This document shows positions 38,119-46,387 of a DNA stretch of 64,000 bases, in pieces. Location of the stretch: NCBI RefSeq assembly GCF_005402965.1, contig NZ_BJCF01000020.1:1-64000 (forward strand), written 5' to 3'. Under the pieces are notes generated by a model. It saw only the letters and a list, made by a program, of their open reading frames with translations. It made no database searches and was not told the origin of the DNA. This DNA is from Dolichospermum planctonicum (GTDB lineage: Bacteria > Cyanobacteriota > Cyanobacteriia > Cyanobacteriales > Nostocaceae). Both the position numbers and the translations under genes were made by a program. The stretch's first letter is position 1, and the number at the start of each line of letters is the position of its first letter.

Positions 38119-38381
38119 TGATGGTGCGTTACGCTGTCGCTAACACACCCTACTTAATAAACACATTACACCTAAAAACCTAGATTTGTAGGTTGGGTTG
38201 AAGCATGAAACCCAACATGAGCGTTGGGTTGCGCTGTCGCTTAACCCGACCTACAAAAAATAGATAAAGCTGAATGGTTGGGTTGAAGCATGAAACCCAA
38301 CATAAACGTCGGGTTGCGCTGTCGCTTAACCCGACCTACAAAAAATAGATAAAGCTGAATGGTTGGGTTGAAGCATGAAAC
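38119..38381. repeat. Cluster of palindromic GTAGGTTGGGTT repeats upstream of the Rpn-type gene
   Basis: Two full elements occupy 38188-38254 and 38275-38339, each running from (G)TAGGTTGGGTT or TGGTTGGGTT through GAAGCATGAAACCCAACA to AACCCGACCTAC; a truncated third begins at about 38360. Ends are inverted repeats. A related GGTGCGTTACGCTGTCGC element precedes them at 38121-38153. They look like MITE/REP-type non-coding elements. Copies of the same family flank the gene downstream at 39900 and 39985. Confidence 0.8.
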
Positions 38382-38498
38382 TAGTTTTTTTAACGAACCA
38401 CAGAGACACAGAGGACACAGAGGTAGGAAAATAAGAGATATTCACATTTCATTTAGGATTGCTATATAACCCATATCTACTAATTAAAGTTAAAATAA

Positions 38499-39458
38499 AT
38501 GACTCGCTTTATACATGATCAATTTGCTAAACAATATCTAACAGAACTATTAACACCCTATGGACAAGTAGAAACCAGTAAAGACATCACCGCAGAAGTC
38601 AGACAAATTGACGTATTATTTATCCCCTCATCCCCACCCACCAACCTAGCAACACTAGGCGTATTAGGGAAAATGGCGGCTAATTATGCGGTATTTGAAC
38701 CATTTCGCAATGCTGTGGGTAGAAGTGAAATCCGCAGTTGTATGGGTAAATTATTTGACATTCATGCCCAGGTTGAACGTCAAGCTAAACGCAATGACAC
38801 GCGAATAAATGAATCCGAATTAGCTAATTTGTGGATTTTGACTCCTACAGTATCAGTAGAAATCCTCGATAGCTTTAATGCTAGTTTGGATGAGGAAAAC
38901 TGGGGTCAGGGGATTTACCTTTTTGGTAAAGGATTTAAAACCGTCATTGTGAGTATTCATCAATTACCCAGTACACCCGAAACCCTGTTTTTGCGGATAT
39001 TAGGTAAGGGAAAAGTACAAAGACAAGCGGTGGAAGAATTGGAAACACTGACAAATAATAGTCCGTTTCTAGCAGATGTCATAGAATTAGTACATAACCT
39101 AATTGCTGTGTTATCGGCACGTCAGCGTCAAGAACAAGATATTGATCAGGATGATCAGGAGTTAATTATGAAATTATCCCAAATGTATCAACAACAATTA
39201 GAAGAACTGAGAAAACAAGGACTCCAGGAAGGACGAGAAGAAGGAAGACAAGAAGGACAACAGGAAGGACTTAGGACTGGTGTAGAGAGGGAAAGACGCG
39301 CTATCATTGAGAGTATTCTACAAGTGCGTTTTGGTGAAGTTGATGCCGAATTGACAAGAATTATTAACCCCCTGATGGCTATGAGTAGAGAAGAATTTAC
39401 TCCTTTACTTCTACAATCATCTCGTGGGGAGTTATTAGCAAGATTTTCGGCACAATAA
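38499..39458 (+). CDS. Rpn-like PD-(D/E)XK family protein with DUF4351 C-terminus
   Basis: A 319-residue protein of a family abundant in cyanobacteria, related to Rpn recombination-promoting nucleases or inactivated transposase-like proteins. The N-terminal region HDQFAKQYLTELL and VRQIDVLFIP has the spacing of a PD-(D/E)XK nuclease core. A coiled, charged segment with GREEGRQEGQQEGL repeats lies near 245-262, then a DUF4351-like C-terminus (IIESILQVRFGEVDAEL). Function is not established. The ribosome site is weak. Its 3' end and downstream DNA are duplicated upstream at 37720, and palindromic repeats lie on both sides, indicating a mobile or recombination-prone locus. Confidence 0.7.
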   Translation: MTRFIHDQFAKQYLTELLTPYGQVETSKDITAEVRQIDVLFIPSSPPTNLATLGVLGKMAANYAVFEPFRNAVGRSEIRSCMGKLFDIHAQVERQAKRNDTRINESELANLWILTPTVSVEILDSFNASLDEENWGQGIYLFGKGFKTVIVSIHQLPSTPETLFLRILGKGKVQRQAVEELETLTNNSPFLADVIELVHNLIAVLSARQRQEQDIDQDDQELIMKLSQMYQQQLEELRKQGLQEGREEGRQEGQQEGLRTGVERERRAIIESILQVRFGEVDAELTRIINPLMAMSREEFTPLLLQSSRGELLARFSAQ

Positions 39459-39893
39459 GCTGTTACGCAGCTAGATCCAATAATCCTGATATTGTTATTT
39501 CTTGTTATTTCTTGTGGTGCGGGCAAGATGCCCGCAAGAATTATACAAATTAAATGCAGTACAGCTGAGTAATTTATGGGTAATTGATGAATTACCCACT
39601 ACATCCACAACCTTGATCAGATTTGAAGATATTAGTATTAGTATAATATTTCTTGAAAACCCATTGACGATAATTAAGGTTTTTTCTTAAAAAAAGCCCA
39701 AGCAGATTCTATCTAAAAAAATCATACAAAAAATAGTTGAGAATTGCAAGCCCTGAAATTAACTTTTTGCGTTAGCTTATTGAGAAAATTCTCAAGATTA
39801 TTGAGAATATAGGCTAATATAGGGTACTTATGCTTTTTTGCTGAAGAATGATTTAAATAACTTATTAGATATATTCAGATGTATAAGATTTGT
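39396..39893 (+). repeat. Right copy of the duplication flanking the Rpn-type gene
   Basis: Matches 37720-38114 starting inside the gene's last codons. Differences: an inserted block at about 39460-39570 that includes the GTGGTGCGGGCAAGATGCCCGC hairpin family, and scattered substitutions such as TTGAAAACC for TTGAATGAAAACC. Confidence 0.85.
39511..39564 (+). repeat. GTGCGGGCAAGATGCCCGC hairpin repeat with ATGCAGTACAG tail
   Basis: CTTGTGGTGCGGGCAAGAT and its complementary GCCCGC arm form a hairpin, followed by TTATACAAATTAAATGCAGT. Same family as 28460-28513 and 51566-51636. It is an insertion relative to the otherwise parallel copy at 37720-38114. Confidence 0.75.
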
Positions 39894-39899
39894 AGATGT

Positions 39900-40051
39900 G
39901 TAGGTTGGGTTGAAGCATGAAACCCAACATGAGCGTCGGGTTACGCTGTTGCTTAACCCGACTTACAAAAAATAGATAAAGTTTGTAGGTTGGGTTGAAG
40001 CATGAAACCCAACATGAACGTCGGGTTGCGCTGTCGCTTAACCCGACCTAC
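39900..40051. repeat. Two palindromic GTAGGTTGGGTT elements
   Basis: Full elements at 39900-39966 and 39985-40051, separated by a short AAAAATAGATAAAG spacer, repeat those at 38188 and 38275. The last one ends nine bases before the stop codon of the minus-strand YHS-domain gene, so it may act as its 3' hairpin. Confidence 0.8.
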
Positions 40052-40060
40052 TTGTACTCA

Positions 40061-40651
40061 TTAACGACGAATTTTCCTAGCTATACCAGGCCAATTTTGA
40101 TCAGCTTTTTGAATATTTCCAGGAATGTCCTTTTCCCAGCGTTTTTGAGTGTCCAAATTAACATTTAAGTACAGCTTACCGGACACAATTTTCCAGGCAT
40201 TAGGGTCAATAGGTGCAGTATATCCTCTACTGACAGCCCAAGCACAAAATCCTCCATATTGCGGAGCGTATTTTTCAGGATTTTTCATAAATAGGTTGCG
40301 GTTTTCGGCTGTGGAAAATCGCCAATTTACATCCTGCCATTTATAGGTGAAATTAGCATTACCTGGGGTTGCTTTTCCTTGTTGAAAATAGGCTACAGCA
40401 TCAAAACCTTTTAAAACAAAAGAGTCTTGTAGATTAAACACCTTACCAGCCAGCTTAAAAGGGGTATTAACCGGGGTATTTTGCCTTTGAATAGCATTTG
40501 GAGCAAAATTACCATGGTTGGTGGGTTGAAGGCTGGGAATAACGGTTGTAGTGGTTGCTTGAGAACGATAACCGGAAGCTAACCCCACCATGAATATTGA
40601 GGATGTGATCAAAGCGATAAAATTCTGGTGATTCATAAACTGGTGATTCAT
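40061..40651 (-). CDS. Exported YHS-domain protein
   Basis: A 196-residue protein with an N-terminal signal peptide (hydrophobic segment near residues 10-25, FIALITSSIFMVGLASGY). The C-terminal half holds a YHS-like domain: LKGFDAVAYFQQGKATPGN, the aromatic motif WRFSTAENRNLFMKNPEKYAPQYGGFCAWAVS near residues 110-142 (read in pieces) and WKIVSGKLYLN. YHS domains are found in metal-handling proteins; a single Cys remains here, so the usual paired-Cys metal site is not evident. A paired Met start (MNHQFMNHQ) leaves two possible starts. It stands alone. Confidence 0.8.
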   Translation of the reverse strand: MNHQFMNHQNFIALITSSIFMVGLASGYRSQATTTTVIPSLQPTNHGNFAPNAIQRQNTPVNTPFKLAGKVFNLQDSFVLKGFDAVAYFQQGKATPGNANFTYKWQDVNWRFSTAENRNLFMKNPEKYAPQYGGFCAWAVSRGYTAPIDPNAWKIVSGKLYLNVNLDTQKRWEKDIPGNIQKADQNWPGIARKIRR

Positions 40652-40701
40652 AAAAATGTTTATTTGTTTTAGGACAATATCAGGTTCTTACCCCACCCTA
40701 A

Positions 40702-40724
40702 CCCTCCCCTTGATAAGGGGAGGG
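40702..40724. repeat. CCCTCCCCTT/AAGGGGAGGG hairpin repeat
   Basis: A perfect 10-bp stem with a 3-base loop (GAT), in the sequence CCCCACCCTAACCCTCCCC, a palindromic repeat common between genes of filamentous cyanobacteria. It lies between two minus-strand genes and might also terminate transcription. Confidence 0.7.
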
Positions 40725-40819
40725 GACTAGATTCCAGTTTCCTCAAGAGGGAATTTTTTGAACAGATGTTAAATAGAATGATGGAAAAGTGGCAAGAATT
40801 GTCTTGTTAGAAATTGTTA

Positions 40820-41269
40820 TTAAGAAATTCTCGGCCATTTACCAATCCATTCTCCACCGCGAAAACGCCAACGGGGAAATAATAACCGCATAACTACCCA
40901 AGCAGATAAATAAACGGCTAACCAAACTAACCCATAATGTTGAATAAATCTGGTTAAGTCAAATTCGGTTTTAGGAATATGAGGTAAACCGATATTGGCA
41001 ATTATTAAAGCCAGAAATACCCCTTCTATAACTCCTGCATAAAGTTGAAATACCCCAGGCCAGTCATGGTCCCAGAGATATTTTTGCAGAAAATCATACA
41101 AAACATCCCAAGCAATGCCAAATAAACCTACATAAAACACAACCCAAAAGTAAACTAAGTTGGAAGCAATGCCTAAATATCCCCCATAAAAAAGCAGAGA
41201 AACTAACATTCCCACTGTTGCTAACAAAAAAATTCGTGTTTGCCAGCGTCCGAATAAAGTTGGAGTCAT
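40820..41269 (-). CDS. Conserved integral membrane protein of unknown function
   Basis: A 149-residue protein with four hydrophobic helices (about 12-30, 36-58, 75-95, 112-130). The conserved-looking segment LFGIAWDVLYDFLQKYLWDHDWPGVFQ between helices 2 and 3 (given here in its key part) has charged and aromatic residues that may face the cytoplasm. It ends with basic residues (RWRFRGGEWIGKWPR). I do not recognise a named family. It is downstream of the FHA-flavoprotein gene on the same strand but a repeat element separates them. Confidence 0.65.
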   Translation of the reverse strand: MTPTLFGRWQTRIFLLATVGMLVSLLFYGGYLGIASNLVYFWVVFYVGLFGIAWDVLYDFLQKYLWDHDWPGVFQLYAGVIEGVFLALIIANIGLPHIPKTEFDLTRFIQHYGLVWLAVYLSAWVVMRLLFPRWRFRGGEWIGKWPRIS

Positions 41270-41324
41270 AATGATATGAGAAGTAGTGTAAATTAAGGTT
41301 TTTAGAAAAAATTCAGAAGAATTT

Positions 41325-41415
41325 AGGACTTACGCATGAGTCACGGAATAACGAACCACTGAGGCACAGAGAACACAGAGAAATGAGGGTTTGAGGAATA
41401 TTTTCCGTAAGTCCT
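41325..41415. repeat. MITE-like element with AGGACTTACG terminal inverted repeats
   Basis: A 91-bp element begins AGGACTTACG and ends CGTAAGTCCT, perfect 10-bp terminal inverted repeats. The centre contains AACGAACCACTGAGGCACAG, related to the sequences at about 38392-38430, 30800 and 35115. It sits between the flavoprotein gene and the downstream membrane protein gene. Confidence 0.7.
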
Positions 41416-41435
41416 GGAATTCTGGAATTGAAAAA

Positions 41436-43481
41436 TTAAGGCTTTTGATTCAATGCCCATTTTAGCCATTGCCAAAGGGAATAAATTCCCTGAATATAGC
41501 GGACTCCTGGAGCTTTTACAGCAGCCAAAGCCTCGATAGAACGATGGGCAGCATATTGTAGTCCTAAAAATGTGTCTACGGGGGCGTAGGGACCGCCTAA
41601 GGTGATAATTCCTGCCCCATATATGCGAGAACGATTATTTCGCAGTTTTTTGATTTCAAAGTTGTTTTCTACATGAAAACGTCCTTCTGGGTTAAAATCT
41701 AGGTCGTAATGCAGTATTAGGTCTTTTAAAAATGGACTTTCTAAAGGATCGGAAATCAATCCTGTACAGTCAATCACAAAATCAGCAATTAGGGTTTTTT
41801 GACCTTTGCTAGTGACTACATGAGTAACAACTTGACCTTGGGAATTACGTTCTAGTTTGGTGACTAAACCATAATGAATTTCATACCATTTCTGAGCTAT
41901 TCCTTGACGAACAATGTCGCGCCATTTTTTGCGACTAGCTGTGGTTGTTCCCCCCCAAGCCTGTAATAATTCCCGTCGTCTTAACGGGTCAGCGGCTTCT
42001 AGCATTGTTCGCATATCACCGCCCCAAGTTCCTTTTGGCCAGTTAAAAGGTTGAAATTCCCAATCATTTTCTACGTAGCGTTTAGCTGGCTGAAATTCTT
42101 GACCTTTGCGGGGGTCTCGGTTTAAATGAATTACCTGAATATGTTTCATTTTTCGGGCTTCATACAGCCTTTCTAATATTTGTGAGGCTACAATTCCCGA
42201 CCCACGAAGGACAATAGTACCGCCTTTTTTTTCTAATTGTTGGTAAATATGATCATGGGGTTCATAACCTTGAACTACTGTTTTATAATTTCCTGTTTCT
42301 TCGGGATATTCTTGACGATATTTTTCCAGGTCTGGTAGTAGTTTGATTGCGGGATAACCTGTGCAGAGATGGACATATTTAGCTAATAAAAATTGGTGAT
42401 TTCCGTCTTCTTGGTTGGAAGTGGAATAGGCAATACAATAACGCCCGTCTTCCGTTTGTCGTAGACTACGAATACTGCCATATTCTAACATTTTACCCCA
42501 ACTAATGCGATCGCTCTCCCGGTCCATGGACTCAAATACATCTCGTCCACGGGGGGTGTAGGTATCTGCATAAACAGGTTCAGCAAAAACTTGCCACAAA
42601 AATCCTAAAGCTGCACCAACTTGTCCAGAAAAGAAGGATCTCCAAGCATCTCTTAAAGCATATCCTGGCCAGCCCCAAATATTATCAGGACAGGAATCTG
42701 AACCGGAACGAATTCGTTTATGTCGGGGAATTTGACAATTTTTCAGTAGGCTTTCATAGCGTTTATAAGGTTTGTCTTGAACACTCAAAACTTTAATATT
42801 TTCCGGTTTAACTCCCGCAATTCTCAACATATCCACCCAAACAAAACTGCCCATTCCTCCCCCGCAGGCCACATATTCTGTTTCTCTGACTAAAATACCA
42901 CTGCGACGAATAGCTTCTAGGGGAACCTTTTCTGCATTCCAAAAGTTGAAATTATAGGGAAAACCCGCTATTTGAATGGGTACAGCGTCGGGAGTTTGTT
43001 GTTCTAAAGCATCCGTATAAGGATTAAAAATGATGGATGATTGAGAATCTGGTAATTTCCGCACCCTAGATACGGGAATAATCTCCGATTGGGGGTTAAA
43101 AATTGTGGACTTACCTTCAAGTACAATGGTAATATTCTCATCCCCAGATCGAATGAGGATAACGGTAATGGTGTAGTTACCTATTCCCAGTCTATCCCCA
43201 CTGATTAAAGTCCGACGTTGTTTAAGTAGTTTTTCACCGTTAACTTGAGTGCCATTGGCACTCTTGTCTTCTATATAAAGCTGATTGTTTTCTAAGGTAA
43301 TTTGAGCATGAAAGCGAGAAATTTGCTTATGAGAGTCTAATAAAACTATAGGAGACACCGTTTCACCATTGATAACCGCAGGAAGTTGACTCATATCCCT
43401 GCCGATAGCTACTGGCAGGTTAAAAACCTGTTCTTCCTGCTCCTGTGTCAGTTTATTTTCGGAAATCAGTTTGATTTGCAT
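41436..43481 (-). CDS. FHA domain fused to FAD-dependent oxidoreductase
   Basis: A fusion of an N-terminal forkhead-associated (phosphothreonine-binding) domain with a flavin/NAD(P) oxidoreductase, about 681 residues from the Met at 43481 (MQIKLISENKLTQ); an upstream Met at 43556 adds 25 hydrophobic residues. FHA hallmarks: VAIGRDMSQ near 25, SRFHAQI near 55 and NGTQVNGEKL near 76. Flavoprotein motifs: CGGGMGS near 206, the second nucleotide-binding RGSGIVAS near 426, and DCTGLISDP and YGAGIITLGGPY towards the end. The architecture suggests control of a redox enzyme by Ser/Thr kinases, such as the one at 36201. Substrate is unknown. Confidence 0.82.
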   Translation of the reverse strand: MQIKLISENKLTQEQEEQVFNLPVAIGRDMSQLPAVINGETVSPIVLLDSHKQISRFHAQITLENNQLYIEDKSANGTQVNGEKLLKQRRTLISGDRLGIGNYTITVILIRSGDENITIVLEGKSTIFNPQSEIIPVSRVRKLPDSQSSIIFNPYTDALEQQTPDAVPIQIAGFPYNFNFWNAEKVPLEAIRRSGILVRETEYVACGGGMGSFVWVDMLRIAGVKPENIKVLSVQDKPYKRYESLLKNCQIPRHKRIRSGSDSCPDNIWGWPGYALRDAWRSFFSGQVGAALGFLWQVFAEPVYADTYTPRGRDVFESMDRESDRISWGKMLEYGSIRSLRQTEDGRYCIAYSTSNQEDGNHQFLLAKYVHLCTGYPAIKLLPDLEKYRQEYPEETGNYKTVVQGYEPHDHIYQQLEKKGGTIVLRGSGIVASQILERLYEARKMKHIQVIHLNRDPRKGQEFQPAKRYVENDWEFQPFNWPKGTWGGDMRTMLEAADPLRRRELLQAWGGTTTASRKKWRDIVRQGIAQKWYEIHYGLVTKLERNSQGQVVTHVVTSKGQKTLIADFVIDCTGLISDPLESPFLKDLILHYDLDFNPEGRFHVENNFEIKKLRNNRSRIYGAGIITLGGPYAPVDTFLGLQYAAHRSIEALAAVKAPGVRYIQGIYSLWQWLKWALNQKP

Positions 43482-43693
43482 GGTTTTGATGCCCCCATTT
43501 ACATCTTGAGATATTATTGATAATATTAATACATTAATATTCTGCTCCATTTCCATAGGAGTACTGAAAAACTTTAAAATAATTTTATGTTTTTATGTTT
43601 TTATTTCTTATTTGCTATTTTAAAGGTTAATCGCTACATATCTGGCTATCAAGGTGCGGTAAACTAACAAAAGCAGTTTTTCACCTCAGAACA

Positions 43694-44479
43694 ATGACAG
43701 CAAATAGTCCCACGATTTTGGCTTTAGACTTTGATGGAGTGGTTTGCGATGGACTAATTGAGTATTTTGAGGTAGCATGGCGTACCTACTGTCAAATTTG
43801 GTCGCCGGTTGACGATACACTACCAGATGATTTAGCTTTGAGATTCTATCGCTTACGTCCTGTAATTGAAACCGGTTGGGAAATGCCTGTTTTAATTAAA
43901 GCTTTAATTGCAGGTTTTTCTGATGCTCAAATCCTGCAATCATGGACAACTATTACCGCCGAAATTTTAGTAGCAAATAACTTAGAAGCAAAAGCAGTTT
44001 CTACACAATTAGATAATTTGCGAGATGAATGGATTGAGAAAGATTTAGATGGTTGGTTAAGTCTACATAGATTTTATCCTGGTGTAATTGAAAGACTGAA
44101 AATAACTCTTGAGACTCAAGTTCAGTTATATATTGTCACTACTAAAGAAGGGCGATTTGTCAAGCAATTGTTACAACAAGAAGGAGTTAATTTACCATCA
44201 GAAAATATTTTTGGTAAAGAGGTAAAACGCCCAAAATATGCAACTTTACGAGAATTAATCAAGAAAGCAAATACCCAAACTGTTAATTTATGGTTTGTTG
44301 AAGATAGATTAAAAACTTTACAATTAGTGCAACAACAATCAGACTTAAATCATGTAAAACTTTTTCTCGCAGATTGGGGTTATAATACTTCATTAGAACG
44401 GGAAGCAGGAAAAAATGATTCCCGTATTCAACTAATATCACTTTCTCATTTTACTTACGATTTTGCAACCTGGTTGTAA
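43694..44479 (+). CDS. HAD-superfamily hydrolase
   Basis: A 261-residue haloacid dehalogenase-like phosphatase. Motif I is LALDFDGVVCDGL near residue 12, with the nucleophile and acid/base Asp; motif II is IVTTKEG near residue 149 (Thr); the motif III Lys is probably KEVKRPKYA near 177; motif IV is WFVEDRLKTL near 200. The cap domain between motifs I and II is helical. Cyanobacteria conserve similar proteins without an assigned substrate. It is divergent from the flavoprotein gene and convergent with the TPR gene. Confidence 0.85.
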   Translation: MTANSPTILALDFDGVVCDGLIEYFEVAWRTYCQIWSPVDDTLPDDLALRFYRLRPVIETGWEMPVLIKALIAGFSDAQILQSWTTITAEILVANNLEAKAVSTQLDNLRDEWIEKDLDGWLSLHRFYPGVIERLKITLETQVQLYIVTTKEGRFVKQLLQQEGVNLPSENIFGKEVKRPKYATLRELIKKANTQTVNLWFVEDRLKTLQLVQQQSDLNHVKLFLADWGYNTSLEREAGKNDSRIQLISLSHFTYDFATWL

Positions 44480-44500
44480 TTTAACCAATATCTAGAATAT

Positions 44501-45127
44501 CTACATCCCCGACTTCTTAGACAAATCGGGGAGCTTATTAATAAGATTAATTACCTCTTGATAATTACTGATTCTTTTTTGTTTTTGAAATAAGTTAGCT
44601 GCTGTATTTAAATCGCTAATTGCTCCCTGTTTATCACCTAAAGCATTGCGAGTAATACCTCGATTTTGGTAAGCTTCAGGAAAGTTAGGATTCAGCTTTA
44701 ATGCTTGGTTAAAATCTTTAATAGCTCCTGGGAAATCTCCCAAATCATGACGAGTAAATCCGCGATGATTATAAACACCCGCATAATTAGGATTTAGGCT
44801 GATTGCTTGATTATAATCTAAAATTGCTCCTTTTAAATCTCCCAGTTTATAGCGAGATATTCCTCGTTTATAGTAAACTTCAGCAAAATCAGGACGTAAC
44901 TTCAAGGCTTGATTATATTCTGCAATTGCTTCTTTGATATCTCCTGATGTATGGCGGTTAATTCCTCTATGAAAATAGATGATAGCCTCTTTTTTATCAG
45001 CTTGTGCTAACAGTGATGATTTGATTCTAGTATCGGAAATACTTGCCAAATTCTTACCACTCACTTTTGGAGTATATAATATAATTCCGAATAGAAGGAT
45101 TGTCATTGTTAATTTCCATTTTTTCAT
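44501..45127 (-). CDS. Exported TPR-repeat protein
   Basis: A 208-residue protein with an N-terminal signal-like hydrophobic segment (WKLTMTILLFGIILYTP), followed by four tetratricopeptide repeats of 34 residues, each with the pattern A-x-YxxRGxxRxxLGDxxGAIxDxxQAL-x-LNP (for example SRYKLGDLKGAILDYNQAI, FTRHDLGDFPGAIKDFNQAL). TPRs are protein-protein interaction scaffolds; the partner is unknown. It is divergent from the nurA gene with 77 bases between. Confidence 0.85.
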   Translation of the reverse strand: MKKWKLTMTILLFGIILYTPKVSGKNLASISDTRIKSSLLAQADKKEAIIYFHRGINRHTSGDIKEAIAEYNQALKLRPDFAEVYYKRGISRYKLGDLKGAILDYNQAISLNPNYAGVYNHRGFTRHDLGDFPGAIKDFNQALKLNPNFPEAYQNRGITRNALGDKQGAISDLNTAANLFQKQKRISNYQEVINLINKLPDLSKKSGM

Positions 45128-45204
45128 GACACCATTTTTCCAGTTATTAGCATACAGTTGTTAATTATATAGTATTTACATCTATTCGCACAACTACAAA
45201 CACT

Positions 45205-46380
45205 ATGCTTGATTTAACAAAAATATCGGGACAAATGCAAGGTTTCAGTCAACATTTGACTTCAGAAGTGGCCGCGAGTCATCAGCGGTTAGAATTAGCA
45301 CAACAATTTTTTAAACAGGCTGTAGAGTGTCAACAGGAGTTAGTTGAACGTCAGGAAAAATGGCACAATCGGATTCTCTTTGCTAATGCTACACCAATTG
45401 AACCCCTAGAAACCTGTATTACTATTCCTGTTCCCCCGAAAATTCATACTGTCATTTCTACTGATGGTTCGCAAATTGCCCCTAATCATCACGAAATTGC
45501 GTATTGTTACTTACTCAATATCGGCAGGGTGGTTTTACACTATGGTCAAAATCTTCACCCCATTCTCGATAGTCTACCGGAGATATTTTATCGCCCCGAA
45601 GATTTATATATCTCCCGTCAATGGGGAATTAGAGCGGAAGAATGGATGGGTTATCGGCGTACTGCTTCGGAGGCTACGGTATTAGCTGAACTGGCCTGTA
45701 GTGTGAAAACAGCAGCACCAACTTTAGCCATGGTTGATGGTTCGTTAATATACTGGTTTTTAGATCAGTTACCGATGGATGCCCGCGATCGCATTTTACC
45801 ACCTATTTTAGAGGCCTGGCAAAAACTCCAACAAGCTCAAATACCCCTCATGGGTTATCTTAGTGCCTCTCGCAGCACGGAAGCCACTAACTTTTTACGG
45901 TTTTTGGCTTGTCCCTATCCTGTCCCCGATTGTATCACCTATTGCCCCAACCAACTAGAATACGTACCTTGTAAAAAATTTGATACTTTGCGCGATACAA
46001 GCATCATGACTAGCCAACTCCAACCTGGACAACGAGGACCATTATGGCGGAGTAATGCGCGAATTTTAGAATTGTATGACGACCAAATTATTTATTTTTG
46101 TTACGTCCATGTCGGTACAGAAATCGCCCGGATTGAAGTCCCTGCTTGGGTTGTCGCCAATCAAACTATGTTTGATCAAGCACTAGGACTAATGTTGGCA
46201 CAAGTACAAAAAGGATACGGTTATCCTGTGGCTATTGCGGAAGCCCATAATCAGGCTGTAGTCAGAGGTGGTGACAGGACCCGTTTTTTTGCCCTTTTAG
46301 AACGACAAATGATCAAAGCTGGGATTAAAAATGTCGGTATTTCCTCTAAAGAAGCCAGAAAACGCGGTAGCATTGCTTAA
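45205..46380 (+). CDS. NurA-domain nuclease
   Basis: A 391-residue protein with a NurA domain, a 5'-3' exonuclease/endonuclease fold first described in archaea with HerA for DNA end resection. The catalytic-type motifs are STDGSQIAPNHHE near residue 89 (metal-binding Asp), LAMVDGSLIYW near residue 173 and the C-terminal EAHNQAVVRGGDRTRFF near 352. No HerA-type ATPase is adjacent. The start ATG at 45205 gives MLDLTKISGQMQGFSQHL, conserved-looking in cyanobacterial homologues. Confidence 0.82.
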   Translation: MLDLTKISGQMQGFSQHLTSEVAASHQRLELAQQFFKQAVECQQELVERQEKWHNRILFANATPIEPLETCITIPVPPKIHTVISTDGSQIAPNHHEIAYCYLLNIGRVVLHYGQNLHPILDSLPEIFYRPEDLYISRQWGIRAEEWMGYRRTASEATVLAELACSVKTAAPTLAMVDGSLIYWFLDQLPMDARDRILPPILEAWQKLQQAQIPLMGYLSASRSTEATNFLRFLACPYPVPDCITYCPNQLEYVPCKKFDTLRDTSIMTSQLQPGQRGPLWRSNARILELYDDQIIYFCYVHVGTEIARIEVPAWVVANQTMFDQALGLMLAQVQKGYGYPVAIAEAHNQAVVRGGDRTRFFALLERQMIKAGIKNVGISSKEARKRGSIA

Positions 46381-46387
46381 AGTTATT

